Below are positions 13,772 through 23,720 of a DNA stretch of 64,000 nucleotides, in pieces (position 1 is the first letter of the stretch; each line of letters starts with the position of its first letter). The notes beneath the pieces are model-generated. The model saw only the letters and a program-made list of their open reading frames with translations, did not search any database and had not been told where the DNA came from. The position numbers and the translations under genes were made by a program. This stretch comes from Fructilactobacillus hinvesii (GTDB taxonomy: Bacteria > Bacillota > Bacilli > Lactobacillales > Lactobacillaceae): assembly GCF_024029435.1 (NCBI RefSeq), contig NZ_CP097118.1, positions 1,401,047-1,465,046 of the forward strand, read 5' to 3'.

Positions 13772-15847
13772 TTATTGATCATTATCTGAATCATCATCAC
13801 TGTGAATGGTGATGTCGTCATGATGGTTAATTTCATTGTCCAGTTGATGAGCAGCCTGGTTTTCCTTCTTCGTTGCTTTTTGTTCTGCTTCAGAGAAGGT
13901 TTCACTTTCGTTTTCAGTTGGTTCATCTTCTGCTGGCATTTTCCCAGTTTTATACAGACTCAAAATTTGCTTTTCATCTAACGTTTCGTATTTCAGCAGG
14001 GCATCCGCAATTGCTTTGTGCTGTTCCCGGTGTTCTGAAATAATCTTCTTCGCCATTTGATGCCCCTCATCGGTGAAGCGTTTAACTTCTTCATCAATGG
14101 CATTCGCAGTTTCTTGCGAATACTTCGGTGCTGCGTATGGATCAGCGTTCGGATCTTCTAACGTTACCGTTCCAAGCTTGTCAGTCATCCCGTATTGGGT
14201 TACCATAGCGCGGGCAATTTGGGTTGCCTGCTGGAAGTCATTAGAAGCTCCAGAGGACTGGGAGTCGAAGATAATTTCTTCGGCACTGCGACCACCCATC
14301 ATTCCGGCAATCTGTTCCATCGCATCCTTCTTTGACAGCAACTGTTGGTCTTCCTTTGGCAACATGATTGCATAGCCACCGGCCCGTCCACGAGGCACAA
14401 TCGTTACCTTGTGAACCACTCGGGCATCGTTTAAGACCAGCCCCACAATCGTGTGACCAGCTTCGTGGTTTGCCACCACTTCGCGTTCATGTTGACTAAT
14501 GACCCGATTCCGCTTGGCTGGACCGGCAATGACCCGATCTTCAGCTTCATCTAGGTCAGCAGCAGTAATCTCATGACTATTCCGTCGGGCAGCCAGCAAG
14601 GCAGCTTCATTTAAGAGGTTTGCCAAGTCGGCTCCCACAAACCCAGGCGTTTGTTTGGCAATTTCATTCAAATCAACATCCGATGCCATTGGCTTGTCCT
14701 TAGCGTGAACCTTTAAGATTGCTTCTCGACCACGCACATCTGGTTGACCGACTAAGATCTTCCGGTCAAATCGACCCGGACGTGTTAAAGCAGGATCCAG
14801 GACATCAGACCGGTTAGTAGCGGCCATCACAATGACCCCTTCATTTCCGGAAAATCCGTCCATTTCAACCAGTAATTGGTTCAACGTTTGTTCCCGTTCG
14901 TCATGGCCACCGCCCATGCCACTACCCCGACGCCGACCAACGGCATCAATTTCATCAATAAAGATGATGGCAGGAGCTGCTTTCTTGGCTTCGGCAAACA
15001 AATCTCGAACCCGGCTTGCTCCGACTCCGACAAACATTTCTACGAAGTCCGATCCAGACAGAGAATAAAACGGCACCCCGGCTTCACCGGCAACCGCTTT
15101 GGCCAGTAAGGTCTTCCCTGTTCCGGGAGGTCCTTCAAGTAGCACCCCTTTGGGAATCGTTGCACCCAAGCTCGTAAATTTCTTGGGATCCTTCAAGAAC
15201 TCAACGACTTCGACCAGTTCTTGCTTTTCTTCATCTTCACCGGCTACGTCTTTAAAGCGAACCTTACTTTCAACTGGTTTGGCCTTGGTCTTACCAACCT
15301 TCATCACTCCACCAGGGCCACCGGCGCCGCCACCAGCTTGTTTCATCATTAGGTAAAACAGGTAGATGAAGATTAAGAGTGGTAAGACGGAAACAATCAG
15401 GTTAATCCAAAACCCATTTGACTGGGTGGGTTTAGCGTTCACCTTCACGTCATGTTGTTGGGCAACACTGCTGACTTCCTTAACGGTTGAATCACTCTTC
15501 ACCAACGTTGTGGTAAAATTCTTAACCTTTGCGCTAGCTTCAGATTTTTCTAACCCCTTCTTTGTTACCGTGAAAGATGGCAGACTCCCTGAATTAGCTA
15601 CTTTAGCTTTTTGGGGGGTCCGATATTCTCCGGTAATCTTATAAATTCCATCCGTAGACTCAATGCTAAAGTCTTTGACTTTATTAGTTTTCAGGTCTTT
15701 GATGAATTGACTGGATTGAATCTTTTGGGACTTTGGTCCATTGCTAGTGCTTCCACCAGTTGCAAATAGAACTACTCCCATCGCTAACACAAAAGCAATG
15801 ATATAAAACAGACTACTTCTAAAAAGTCCATTTTTATTATTTTTCAT
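13772..15847 (-). CDS. ftsH: ATP-dependent zinc metalloprotease FtsH
   Basis: A membrane-anchored AAA+ protease for membrane and regulatory proteins. It has two membrane helices (about 12-30 and 147-168) around an extracytoplasmic domain. The AAA module has Walker A GPPGTGKT (239-246) and Walker B IIFIDEID (294-301), with the second region of homology near 345-362. The zinc protease motif HEAGH is at 461-465. The last 55 residues are hydrophilic, with acidic, Ser- and His-containing sequence ([12 protein letters not shown]), a longer tail than Escherichia coli FtsH but usual in lactobacilli. The start is ATG at 15847 after GGAGG. It lies directly downstream of hpt and tilS, the classic Firmicute order. 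Confidence 0.98.
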   Translation of the reverse strand: MKNNKNGLFRSSLFYIIAFVLAMGVVLFATGGSTSNGPKSQKIQSSQFIKDLKTNKVKDFSIESTDGIYKITGEYRTPQKAKVANSGSLPSFTVTKKGLEKSEASAKVKNFTTTLVKSDSTVKEVSSVAQQHDVKVNAKPTQSNGFWINLIVSVLPLLIFIYLFYLMMKQAGGGAGGPGGVMKVGKTKAKPVESKVRFKDVAGEDEEKQELVEVVEFLKDPKKFTSLGATIPKGVLLEGPPGTGKTLLAKAVAGEAGVPFYSLSGSDFVEMFVGVGASRVRDLFAEAKKAAPAIIFIDEIDAVGRRRGSGMGGGHDEREQTLNQLLVEMDGFSGNEGVIVMAATNRSDVLDPALTRPGRFDRKILVGQPDVRGREAILKVHAKDKPMASDVDLNEIAKQTPGFVGADLANLLNEAALLAARRNSHEITAADLDEAEDRVIAGPAKRNRVISQHEREVVANHEAGHTIVGLVLNDARVVHKVTIVPRGRAGGYAIMLPKEDQQLLSKKDAMEQIAGMMGGRSAEEIIFDSQSSGASNDFQQATQIARAMVTQYGMTDKLGTVTLEDPNADPYAAPKYSQETANAIDEEVKRFTDEGHQMAKKIISEHREQHKAIADALLKYETLDEKQILSLYKTGKMPAEDEPTENESETFSEAEQKATKKENQAAHQLDNEINHHDDITIHSDDDSDNDQ

Positions 15848-15915
15848 TTGTGTCCTCCAATTTGATTAAATTAACATACAAAATCTTATCACTTTTCGAA
15901 ACCAGAGACGACTGA

Positions 15916-16458
15916 TTACCCTTGATAAATTTCAGGCTTCAAAATTCCCACGTACGGTAAATTACGGTATTTGCCTTGATAATCCAGTCCGTAGCCCACT
16001 AAAAATTCGTTAGGGACGTTAAATCCAACGTAATCAGCACTAATTCCTTCTATCTGGCGTGCTTCTGGTTTATCCATTAACATGCAAACCTGAACAGAAG
16101 CGGCTCCTCGCTTAGCAAAGAGCTTCTTCAAGTAGGCTAAGGTATTTCCGGTATCAACAATATCATCAACTAATAAGACGTCGCGCCCAGTTACATCTTC
16201 ATCAATATCCTTTACCATCTGAATCTCACCACTGGATTCGGTTCCCCCGTGGTAACTAGAAACGTCAATAAAATCGATATCCATGTAAAGATCCATCTGC
16301 TTAATTAAATCTGCTGTAAAGGGAACGGCTCCTTTGAGAACACAAATGACCAGCGGCTTTTTGCCTTGATAATCATGCGTAAGTTGCTTGCCGAGCCGTT
16401 GACAGGCTGCCCGAATCTTTGCTTCGCTATACAAAATTGTTTGGATATCGTCGTTCAT
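15916..16458 (-). CDS. hpt: Hypoxanthine-guanine phosphoribosyltransferase
   Basis: Salvages hypoxanthine and guanine to IMP and GMP with PRPP. The PRPP-binding signature is VLLVDDIVDTGNTL (near 96-109), and the N-terminal flexible-loop region SSYHGGTESSG is visible. I chose ATG at 16458 (180 residues): AAAGGA lies 6 bases before it, inside the codons of a longer in-frame ATG at 16473. It overlaps the 3' end of tilS by 32 bases, so the two are translated from one message. In Bacillus, HPRT and TilS interact and act together on ftsH expression; that link is known from that genus, not shown here. Confidence 0.96.
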   Translation of the reverse strand: MNDDIQTILYSEAKIRAACQRLGKQLTHDYQGKKPLVICVLKGAVPFTADLIKQMDLYMDIDFIDVSSYHGGTESSGEIQMVKDIDEDVTGRDVLLVDDIVDTGNTLAYLKKLFAKRGAASVQVCMLMDKPEARQIEGISADYVGFNVPNEFLVGYGLDYQGKYRNLPYVGILKPEIYQG

Positions 16459-17830
16459 CGTTTTTCCTTTCATGCTTAATCACTAATCGATACTGCTGGG
16501 CCGTTTCCGGTGGGGTTTGAAAACTAACTTTGTAGCCCAAGACTGCTTGCACCACATGCGTAGCGGTTTCTAACACCAAACACTGGGAACGTCGTTCTCG
16601 AGGGACCTTTTGGTCAATGAGCACCCGCCGAACCCGTTGCGAATGTCCCTTAGGAAGGGCCACTCGGTCTGTAGCTTGCCACAAACGGGCACGGAGCGGC
16701 AACTGTGCCTCCGTCAACCACAAAGAATGGTAAGTAACGTCAGTTGGCAACAATTGATCAGGCTGAAAAACCCCAAATTGACCCAGCAACGGAAGTTCAT
16801 ACCAGTGGTTTAATACTACCATAAACGGCGCTATGGCTTGTGGATTTTCTTGCAAATTATCTGATTTTTTTTGAAATCGCAGGAGCTGATACCGCTTTTG
16901 AAACTGCCACTGCTGGCCTAAGTCGAGCTCCCCTTGCGGTTTATTCGGATTTTGAACTAAGGTTAATAACTCTTGCAGCTTAGCCGCAGGAAGCCCCTGG
17001 GTAGGGAAAAGGCGTCGCCACAATGCCTGCAGTAAAGAAGGTAAAACCGGTTCGTCCGCCGCTTGCAATTGGTACGTGAGTTCCTCTCCCGTTTGCCAGA
17101 GTCGCTCTTGATCGATCAACCGGTCTGAAAGTAATTGGTATTGCTTTTCTAAGCGTTGCAGATTGGAAGCAAAGTGGGCGAGGTGCTCCCCTGCCTGTGG
17201 GTTTTCTCGTTCTAACGCCGGTAAAACGTGATGGCGTACCCGATTTCTGCTAACCGCATCCGTCTGGTTTGTCTGATCCTCAAACCAGGTTAAGTGGTAA
17301 AAACGGGCGTAACGCACTAGCTCTCGTTTAGGCACATCTAACAAGGGGCGGAGAAGTTGCCCCGTAAAAAAGGGCCGCTGGGAGCGCATCGCCGTAGCGT
17401 TAAACACATCTGCTGATCTGGTTAATCGCATTAACACCGTTTCTGCCTGATCGTTTTGATGGTGCGCTAGTATTACCGCTGCAGCCTGGTGTTCTGCTAC
17501 CAGCCGATGGAAAAACGCATAACGAGCCATCCGGGCTTGCTCTTCCACTCCACGGGTTAAGGAAGCATGCTCCCAGTGAAATACAACGATGGGAAGGTGA
17601 TGAGTCCCGCAGTACCGCCGCAAAAAGTCTTCCTCTGCTCGACTCTGCGGCCGCAACTGGTGATTCACATGAGCCACTAGCAACGGCCAGTCTGGTCGAG
17701 CCACTCGTTCTAACAAATGAAGCAATACCATCGAATCCACCCCCCCAGAAACAGCCACAATCAGGGGGGCACCGGGAGTTAGGGATGCTTTTGTTAAAAT
17801 TTGTCGTACTCGTTGTTCTAATTCGGTCAT
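16427..17830 (-). CDS. tilS: tRNA(Ile)-lysidine synthetase
   Basis: Converts C34 of the AUA-reading tRNA-Ile to lysidine, with ATP and lysine. The PP-loop ATPase motif SGGVDS is at residues 28-33. HxxNDQAETVLMRL (near 122-135) is the second family motif. A central helical domain follows and then a C-terminal TilS-specific domain. The 467-residue length is normal. The start is ATG at 17830 with GAGGAGA upstream. It is followed with overlap by hpt. A terminator (17846-17873) separates it from the S1-domain gene upstream. Confidence 0.95.
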   Translation of the reverse strand: MTELEQRVRQILTKASLTPGAPLIVAVSGGVDSMVLLHLLERVARPDWPLLVAHVNHQLRPQSRAEEDFLRRYCGTHHLPIVVFHWEHASLTRGVEEQARMARYAFFHRLVAEHQAAAVILAHHQNDQAETVLMRLTRSADVFNATAMRSQRPFFTGQLLRPLLDVPKRELVRYARFYHLTWFEDQTNQTDAVSRNRVRHHVLPALERENPQAGEHLAHFASNLQRLEKQYQLLSDRLIDQERLWQTGEELTYQLQAADEPVLPSLLQALWRRLFPTQGLPAAKLQELLTLVQNPNKPQGELDLGQQWQFQKRYQLLRFQKKSDNLQENPQAIAPFMVVLNHWYELPLLGQFGVFQPDQLLPTDVTYHSLWLTEAQLPLRARLWQATDRVALPKGHSQRVRRVLIDQKVPRERRSQCLVLETATHVVQAVLGYKVSFQTPPETAQQYRLVIKHERKNDERRYPNNFV

Positions 17831-17845
17831 CGTTCTCCTCGAATT

Positions 17846-17873
17846 AAAAAAGCCGAACCCCGCTGGTTCAGCT
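17846..17873 (-). terminator. Terminator after the S1-domain gene
   Basis: A 9-bp stem (17851-17859 with 17865-17873, one U-G pair in RNA) and a five-T run on the minus strand lie between the S1-domain gene and tilS. Confidence 0.75.
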
Positions 17874-17881
17874 CCCGTAAC

Positions 17882-18340
17882 TTAATTACGACGGCCCCCA
17901 CGACCGCCCCGTTTACCTTCTGTATTTTTCTTCAAATCCGAAAGCCGACTCTCACTTTGCTTTAAAAAACTGGATAACATGTCATCAAACTTTTCATCTT
18001 TAGTTTCTTCATGATGGGTTGAGTTCGATTGAGCAGCGGACGCATAGCGATGAGTCGATGTACTCTTCGGCCGATGCTGTTCGTGGGACTCTTTTTTAGT
18101 TGGCTGTGGTTGCGCTTTTCGAATCGACAAACCAATCTTGCCATCAGCCCCAATCTTGGTCACCTTCACCTTGACAACGTCTCCCACTGCCAAAACATCG
18201 TGAATATCTTTGACGTACCCGTCGGCAACCTGACTAATGTGAACGAGCCCAGTTTGATGGTTGCCTAAATCAATAAATGCTCCAAATCCGGTAATTCCAG
18301 AAACTTTTCCCGTAAGGATTTCTCCAACTTCAAGCGCCAA
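17882..18340 (-). CDS. yabR: S1-domain RNA-binding protein (YabR-like)
   Basis: A 152-residue protein with one S1 OB-fold at residues 4-75 (VGEILTGKVSGITGFGAFIDL, then GLVHISQVADGYVKDIHDVLAVGDVVKVKV). After it comes a disordered tail rich in Ser, His, Lys and Gln, ending in KRGGRGGRRN, probably another RNA contact. The start is TTG at 18340, 9 bases after GGAGG; no ATG is suitable. It has an extended -10 promoter of its own (18372-18380). It sits after divIC, as yabR does in Bacillus. Its precise role is not established; it probably binds RNA or ribosomes. Confidence 0.88.
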   Translation of the reverse strand: MALEVGEILTGKVSGITGFGAFIDLGNHQTGLVHISQVADGYVKDIHDVLAVGDVVKVKVTKIGADGKIGLSIRKAQPQPTKKESHEQHRPKSTSTHRYASAAQSNSTHHEETKDEKFDDMLSSFLKQSESRLSDLKKNTEGKRGGRGGRRN

Positions 18341-18371
18341 AAAATCGTTCCTCCTCAGTTAAATTGTTATC

Positions 18372-18380
18372 ATTATAGCA
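18372..18380 (-). promoter_or_regulatory. Extended -10 promoter of the S1-domain gene
   Basis: The minus strand reads TGCTATAAT, a perfect -10 with the TGN extension. There is no good -35, which such promoters do not need. It lies just after the divIC terminator. Confidence 0.7.
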
Positions 18381-18398
18381 TAAAATCAGTTCAACGCG

Positions 18399-18434
18399 AA
18401 AAAAGCGAAAACCCCTTGGGTTTTCGCTTTTTTA
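18399..18434 (-). terminator. Terminator after divIC
   Basis: A 16-bp stem (18399-18414 with 18418-18433) with A/T tracts on both sides overlaps the divIC stop codon. It is followed by Ts on the minus strand. Confidence 0.85.
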
Positions 18435-18803
18435 TTTGTTCACAAAGTGATAGTTGGTTTCACCCTGCTTGCCATAGTCGTACTTATTGTGAGCGAGCGC
18501 CTTCACATAGTCCTCGTTTTGCAAACGTTCGCTTCTTTTTTGGAGCCGTTGTTGCTCCCGTTTTCGCTTTTGCAACGTCGTCTGTTCCTGACGAATGTCT
18601 TGGTGCATCGACCGAATTTGAGCATTGGTGGTCACCAACTGAATCCCCAAAATCACGAATACTACTCCAAAAACACCAATTAATAGGGCTGCTCGGCGGA
18701 TGCGCCGTTTCACAAGGGCACGATTGTGACCTGATTGATGAGAAGGACGTGATCCAATCGCTTCATGCAATTGAGCCACATTACTCTTTTCGTTATTCAC
18801 CAA
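18432..18803 (-). CDS. divIC: Cell-division septum protein DivIC (FtsB/DivIC family)
   Basis: A 123-residue bitopic membrane protein of the divisome, working with FtsL and DivIB. It has a basic cytoplasmic N terminus (about 1-50), one membrane helix (about 51-72, LLIGVFGVVFVILGIQLV) and an extracytoplasmic coiled coil rich in Gln, Arg and Lys (75-105). The C-terminal segment EDYVKALAHNKYDYGKQGE is typical of the family. The start is TTG at 18803 or GTG at 18800, both after AGAGGTG; no ATG exists. It lies between rqcP and the S1-domain gene as in Bacillus. Confidence 0.9.
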   Translation of the reverse strand: MVNNEKSNVAQLHEAIGSRPSHQSGHNRALVKRRIRRAALLIGVFGVVFVILGIQLVTTNAQIRSMHQDIRQEQTTLQKRKREQQRLQKRSERLQNEDYVKALAHNKYDYGKQGETNYHFVNK

Positions 18804-18863
18804 CGATCACCTCTCACCTTGATTATTATTCTTGTTAATCATGATACAACAAGAACTTGTACT

Positions 18864-19151
18864 TTACAATAATTCATCGGCTTCTTTTTGATAATCCCGT
18901 TGGTATTCTTCATTCACAACTTCATACATTCCAATGGCATCCGTTTTTTTTGTGGTTTGTAAAAGAGCAACCACCCGAATGGTTAGGGTTTTGTTTCCAA
19001 ACTGAATCATCACTTTGTCGCCTACTCCCACCTTACTAGCTGACTTTGCTGGTTTCTCGTTAATCAAAACTCGACCTTGATCAGCAATTTGCTTTGCGAC
19101 AGAGCGCCGTTTGATGATCCGTGAGAGCTTTAAAAATTTATCAATTCTCAT
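18864..19151 (-). CDS. rqcP: S4-domain ribosome quality-control factor RqcP (YabO)
   Basis: A 95-residue protein with an S4 RNA-binding fold over residues 1-60 (MRIDKFLKLSRIIKRRSVAKQ, then GRVLINEKPAKSASKVGVGD). RqcP binds 50S subunits carrying stalled nascent chains and helps RqcH add alanine tails. The start is ATG at 19151, with AAGGAGA upstream, inside the last codons of mfd (11-base overlap), so it is coupled to mfd. The family assignment rests on length, S4 fold and the mfd-rqcP-divIC order. Confidence 0.9.
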   Translation of the reverse strand: MRIDKFLKLSRIIKRRSVAKQIADQGRVLINEKPAKSASKVGVGDKVMIQFGNKTLTIRVVALLQTTKKTDAIGMYEVVNEEYQRDYQKEADELL

Positions 19152-22100
19152 TTGTTTCTCCTTTACGTGCTGCTGGTTTAGCTTTTTCTAATGCTTGTAC
19201 CAATCGGTTTAATTCATTAAGCCAGTCTGCTTCTTGCATGGTTGGCTGGATGATCAGTTTCAGTTGAAACCGTCCCGTTACCATTTTTACCGTCGCCCGA
19301 AAATCAGTGGTGGCAATGGCACGGAGCAAGTCCTGGCTGCGATAAATTTGTGATCCTTGCTTACTAATAGTGATCAGAATCGTGTGATCAGTTCGTTTAA
19401 TCTGGTCCACCAGAGCGTAGTCTGCAACCATTTTGATAAAATCGACCGTCAAGAGGTTGGCCACTGCCACTGGATACTCACCAAACCGGTCAATTAAGTC
19501 ACTCTGTAATTCCGTAAACTGGTCCTCACTGTCTAGTTGGCGCATCCGTTTGTATAGTTCAATCTTTTGCTGAGGATCCGTAATGTAACGGCTAGGAAGG
19601 TACGCTTCGATCCCCAACTCAATCTGGGCATCCGTTTTAACCGACTGCCGCTGTTGTCCCTGCTTTTGGGCGACTGCATTGTTTAACATTTGCGTGTACA
19701 TGTCATACCCAACCGAATCAATGAAACCATGCTGGGCGCGTCCCAAGACGTTCCCTGCTCCTCGAATCGAAAGATCCCGCATGGCCACCTTGAACCCAGA
19801 TCCTAACTCAGTAAAGTCCTTAATGGCTTCCAAGCGGTTTTCTCCTGCCTCGGTCAGTACCTTATTGGGTTGATACATAAAGTAGGCCTGTCCTACTCGG
19901 TTACTCCGGCCAATTCGGCCCCGAATTTGATACAACTGAGCCAATCCCATTCGGTCAGCATCCTCCACAAACAACGTATTAACGTTGGGCATATCAACTC
20001 CGGTTTCAATGATCGTGGTGGTCACCAGCACGTCGTAGTCCCCGTTCATGAAGTCATACAAAATTTGTTCCATCTGGTGTTCGGTCATCTGACCATGAAT
20101 GTAACCAATCCGGGCATCCGGCAATAAGGTTTGCAGTTGATCAACCTTGGCCTCAATGTCTTTAACCCGATTATGCAGGTAAAAAACCTGGCCATCGCGT
20201 TGTAGTTCTCGTCGAATTCCGTCCACAATGGCCGCGTCATTTTGTTCCATCACGTAGGTCTGAATGGGATAGCGGTTGGCTGGTGGGGTTTCAATTACAG
20301 ATAAGTCTCTGACGCCCATCATCGACATGTTGAGGGTTCGCGGAATGGGAGTCGCCGTTAGTGTTAACACGTCCACGTTCTTTTTCAATTCCTTCAATTT
20401 TTCCTTGTGTTTGACTCCAAAACGTTGCTCTTCGTCCACAATTAACAAACCTAAATCATGGTACTGCACATCGTTTGAAAGCAGCCGATGAGTTCCAATT
20501 ACAATGTCTAACTGACCGGCCTTTAAATCGGCTAACGTTTGCTTGGTCTGGCGGGCACTGTTAAACCGTGACAACACTCCAATTGCGACCGGAAAGTTTT
20601 CAAACCGACTGGTCAACGTTTCATAGTGTTGCTGGGCCAGTACGGTGGTGGGCACCAGAAAGGCAACCTGTTTACCGGCCTCAACCGCTTTAAAAGCGGC
20701 CCGCATTGCTACCTCTGTTTTCCCGTACCCAACGTCCCCAACTAACAAGCGATCCATCGGATGGGGTTGTTCCATGTCATGTTTAATTTCATTCGTACTT
20801 CGAATTTGATCCGGCGTTGGTTGGTACGGAAAGGCCGCTTCAAATTCGAGTTGATAGTCATCATCCTCTGGAAAAGCAAAGCCTGGGGTCTGTTCTCGTT
20901 GGGCGTACAAATTGACCAATTCGTCTGCCATGTCATCAACTTTTTTAGCAACCTTACTCTTGGTCTTTGCCCATTCATTGCCCCCAAGTTTGTTGAGGCT
21001 GGGGTGTTGGTCTTCTGCGGCCACGTACTTTTGAATCAAATTTAACTGCGTGACGGGAATGAAGATATGGGCATCGTTGCGATAGGTAATCGTCAGGTAA
21101 TCCTGATGCTTACCATCCACTTCCATCGTTTGCATCCCGTCGTAACGTCCAATTCCGTGGTTAACGTGGACCACGTAATCACCCGGTTTTAGATCCGTAT
21201 AACTCTTGATGCGTTCGGCATTGGTAAAGCGTTGCTGCCGAACCCGACGGGGGTGCTGGCGTTCACTTACCCGTTGAAAGAGTTCGTGCTCAGTGATCAC
21301 GGCTAGATTAGCGTCTGGCAGTTCAAACCCCATGGTGAGGTTCCCCGTTACAATCTGAACCTGATTAGGAACTAACTGGTCAATGCTGGTCGCGTTACAG
21401 TGAATTTCAAAATCCTGAAAGGTTTGTTGCACTTGGGTCAGCCGCTCTTCGTTAGCCACAACCACCACCACCGTGGTTAACGCCGCCTGGTAGCGCTCCA
21501 TTTCCGTTTTCAGCAGGGGCATTTGACTAAAGAAGCGTTGCATCGGCCGCACCGTAACGTTCACGATTTCATCTAAGCGTAACCGGCCTAAGCCCTTTTG
21601 AAATAGTGATAACAAAAGCCACGGTTGGTGACTAGCACCTAACACCGTGGAGAGGTTTAAACTAACCGGTTGGTCGGAAAATAGCTGGTGTTGCTCTGCT
21701 ACTGACGCTTTCCAGTTCTGCTCGTCTTGTTCTAACTGCTGATTAGCGTCTCGAATCCGAGCATAGTCATCAAAGACCACGATTCCATCTGGGGAAAGAT
21801 AGTCTAATAATGAGGTTTCCTTTTGAAACAAATCATGAGCATAAATTTGCCACTCAGGATTAGTCACCTTGGTTTGCAAATCCTGGATTAAAGCGGCAAT
21901 GTGCTCCTGTAAGGCTTGATCTTGGACTGATTGCAACTGTTTTTGGAAGCGACGAACGGCTTGTTCTCGATCCTGCGTGGTCGGCAAAAAATCAGTAGCC
22001 GGTAAAACGGTCACCGTCGTTTCATTCTCGATGCTCCGTTGACTAGCAGGGTCAAAACTTCGCAGGGAATCAATTTCTGTATCAAAAAAATCGAGGCGCA

Positions 22101-22668
22101 CGGGATTTTCCGCATTGAGGGGATAAATATCCACAATCGAGCCTCGTACCGCAAATTCACCTGGCACAGCCACCAAATTCTTCCGACTGTAGCCCATGGC
22201 TGCTAGTCGTTGCTGTAACTGGGTTAGATCAAAATCATCTCCAAGGTGAACCACTAATTGAGCCGTTGCAAAATCAGCTGGCTGTGGTAATGCCCGTTTG
22301 AGTCCTGCGGTCGACGCCACTACGATGGCGGGGGCTCCAACTTGCAATGCATGCAGAGCCTGCACCCGTTCGGAGCGAAATTCTGGGGAACTAGTGGCAA
22401 CTTCCGCTGCCAGTAATTCTTCGGCGGGAAACAGGTAAACGGGGATGTCACTTACGCCTTCACTAAACTCCTTCACGGCTTGTTCCGCGTGTTCCAACGT
22501 ATCCGTCACGTAGAGAAGCGGCTTAGCGTGGTCCTTAACAATCGTTTCTAACAATAATTTTTGGGCAATGCCACTGGTACCAGTTACTAACTGTCGCTTA
22601 CTCTTCGTTAAGTTCGCTTGAATTTGTTGATATTGGGGTAATGCTTGAAAAACTTGAGTTAAATTCAC
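19141..22668 (-). CDS. mfd: Transcription-repair coupling factor Mfd
   Basis: A DNA translocase that pushes RNA polymerase off at DNA lesions and recruits UvrA. The 1175 residues contain, in order, a UvrB-like N-terminal module, the RNA-polymerase-binding CarD/TRCF domain (near 480-575, KPGDYVVHVNHGIGRYDGM), a helicase core with Walker A GDVGYGKTE (near residue 645), DEEQ box (VDEEQRFGVKHKEKL), SAT-like TATPIPRTL, motif VI QIRGRIGR, and the C-terminal TRCF domain. The start is GTG at 22668 after AAAGGA. It lies between pth and rqcP, the standard Firmicute order, and no frame problem is visible. Confidence 0.98.
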   Translation of the reverse strand: MNLTQVFQALPQYQQIQANLTKSKRQLVTGTSGIAQKLLLETIVKDHAKPLLYVTDTLEHAEQAVKEFSEGVSDIPVYLFPAEELLAAEVATSSPEFRSERVQALHALQVGAPAIVVASTAGLKRALPQPADFATAQLVVHLGDDFDLTQLQQRLAAMGYSRKNLVAVPGEFAVRGSIVDIYPLNAENPVRLDFFDTEIDSLRSFDPASQRSIENETTVTVLPATDFLPTTQDREQAVRRFQKQLQSVQDQALQEHIAALIQDLQTKVTNPEWQIYAHDLFQKETSLLDYLSPDGIVVFDDYARIRDANQQLEQDEQNWKASVAEQHQLFSDQPVSLNLSTVLGASHQPWLLLSLFQKGLGRLRLDEIVNVTVRPMQRFFSQMPLLKTEMERYQAALTTVVVVVANEERLTQVQQTFQDFEIHCNATSIDQLVPNQVQIVTGNLTMGFELPDANLAVITEHELFQRVSERQHPRRVRQQRFTNAERIKSYTDLKPGDYVVHVNHGIGRYDGMQTMEVDGKHQDYLTITYRNDAHIFIPVTQLNLIQKYVAAEDQHPSLNKLGGNEWAKTKSKVAKKVDDMADELVNLYAQREQTPGFAFPEDDDYQLEFEAAFPYQPTPDQIRSTNEIKHDMEQPHPMDRLLVGDVGYGKTEVAMRAAFKAVEAGKQVAFLVPTTVLAQQHYETLTSRFENFPVAIGVLSRFNSARQTKQTLADLKAGQLDIVIGTHRLLSNDVQYHDLGLLIVDEEQRFGVKHKEKLKELKKNVDVLTLTATPIPRTLNMSMMGVRDLSVIETPPANRYPIQTYVMEQNDAAIVDGIRRELQRDGQVFYLHNRVKDIEAKVDQLQTLLPDARIGYIHGQMTEHQMEQILYDFMNGDYDVLVTTTIIETGVDMPNVNTLFVEDADRMGLAQLYQIRGRIGRSNRVGQAYFMYQPNKVLTEAGENRLEAIKDFTELGSGFKVAMRDLSIRGAGNVLGRAQHGFIDSVGYDMYTQMLNNAVAQKQGQQRQSVKTDAQIELGIEAYLPSRYITDPQQKIELYKRMRQLDSEDQFTELQSDLIDRFGEYPVAVANLLTVDFIKMVADYALVDQIKRTDHTILITISKQGSQIYRSQDLLRAIATTDFRATVKMVTGRFQLKLIIQPTMQEADWLNELNRLVQALEKAKPAARKGETNEN

Positions 22669-22692
22669 AACAATCCTTTCTGACCGACTTGC

Positions 22693-23250
22693 CTAGTTAA
22701 AGCGATTTTCGAGGGTCGGAAAATCGGCCCCGGCGATCCACTCATCTAACGCCTGTGTCGTGTGATCCAAGGCTTCCACCAGTGGTCCTTGTTGTTCTAA
22801 ACTGAACTGACTGAGTACGTATTTAACCACGCTTTCGTGCTTCGGGTGATCTGTTCCAATCTTAATTCGATTAAACTGGTCGGTCTTTAGGTGTGCAATC
22901 AAACTTTTAATCCCATTATGACCGCCAGCGGATCCATGGGTGCGCAGGCGAATCCGCCCCACGTGCAGATCCATATCATCGTAAACCACCACTATGTCTT
23001 CTAAATCCAATTGGTAAAAGGCCATTAGGGGGCGTACTGCCCGTCCGGACTCATTCATGTAGGTCGTTGGTTTAACCAAAAGCACTTTTTCCCCGTCGAT
23101 AAAACCACTGCCCAGGTCTGCTTCCATTTTATGTTGATTCACCTCAATTTGGTGGTCCTTGGCAAATTGATCGATTGCCATAAAGCCCGTGTTATGCCGG
23201 GTTCCTTCGTACTTAACCCCCACGTTTCCTAATCCTACAATCATTTTCAT
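22693..23250 (-). CDS. pth: Peptidyl-tRNA hydrolase
   Basis: Frees tRNA from prematurely released peptidyl-tRNA. The family start GLGNxGxxYxxTRHNxGF is at residues 6-23, with the catalytic His in TRHN. PTTYMNESGRAV and the C-terminal GGHNGIKSL/FNRIKIGTDHP segments are present. One oddity: the usual GLGNPG is GLGNVG here. The 185 residues are normal. The start is ATG at 23250 with AAAGGAG; mfd follows after 24 bases. Confidence 0.96.
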   Translation of the reverse strand: MKMIVGLGNVGVKYEGTRHNTGFMAIDQFAKDHQIEVNQHKMEADLGSGFIDGEKVLLVKPTTYMNESGRAVRPLMAFYQLDLEDIVVVYDDMDLHVGRIRLRTHGSAGGHNGIKSLIAHLKTDQFNRIKIGTDHPKHESVVKYVLSQFSLEQQGPLVEALDHTTQALDEWIAGADFPTLENRFN

Positions 23251-23334
23251 GCTAATTACTCCTTTGTTTTTTCACTAAGCAGAAAAAGAGACTGGCTACA
23301 TTCCACCCTCTTCGCTTAACTATGTATGTTCCAT

Positions 23335-23688
23335 TTAATCGGTTCCCACACTCAGGGCAAGGGCCTGATTAACCTGCCCCATGATGGTTGCCGATAAATG
23401 GGTCACCTTATCGCGCAATCGTTGTTTATCAATGGTGCGAATTTGTTCTAATAAAATCACTGAATCTCGTTCAATGCCAGTTTGTTTGGCAGCGATGGCA
23501 ATGTGAGTTGGCATCCGTGGCTTACTAATCTGGGCCGTAATTGCAGCAACAATTACCGTTGGGCTGTAGCGATTCCCAATGTCATTTTGAATCACCAATA
23601 CCGGACGCAGCCCCCCTTGTTCCGAGCCAACCACCGGTGATAAATCAGCAAAAAAAACATCACCACGCTTAATGGACGTTTCCCTCAT
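23335..23688 (-). CDS. mazF: MazF/PemK-family endoribonuclease toxin
   Basis: A 117-residue sequence-specific mRNA endonuclease. The family start [30 protein letters not shown] is complete, with the catalytic-loop Arg in [14 protein letters not shown] and the Thr of PTHIAI match the active-site pattern, and [10 protein letters not shown] sits near the C terminus. It most resembles the chromosomal EndoA/NdoA type of Bacillus, which lies downstream of alr just as here. The antitoxin-like gene lies 32 bases upstream. The start is ATG at 23688, with GAAAGG upstream. It looks intact and should need an active antitoxin. Confidence 0.93.
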   Translation of the reverse strand: MRETSIKRGDVFFADLSPVVGSEQGGLRPVLVIQNDIGNRYSPTVIVAAITAQISKPRMPTHIAIAAKQTGIERDSVILLEQIRTIDKQRLRDKVTHLSATIMGQVNQALALSVGTD

Positions 23689-23720
23689 TCAATCTAACCT
23701 TTCGTTCTTAAAGTCTGTGG

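Noticed and set aside
23275..23320. Imperfect inverted repeat between mazF and pth (TAAGC...GCTTA)
   Set aside because: Pairing is broken by unequal arms and it lacks a convincing T run, so I did not call a terminator.
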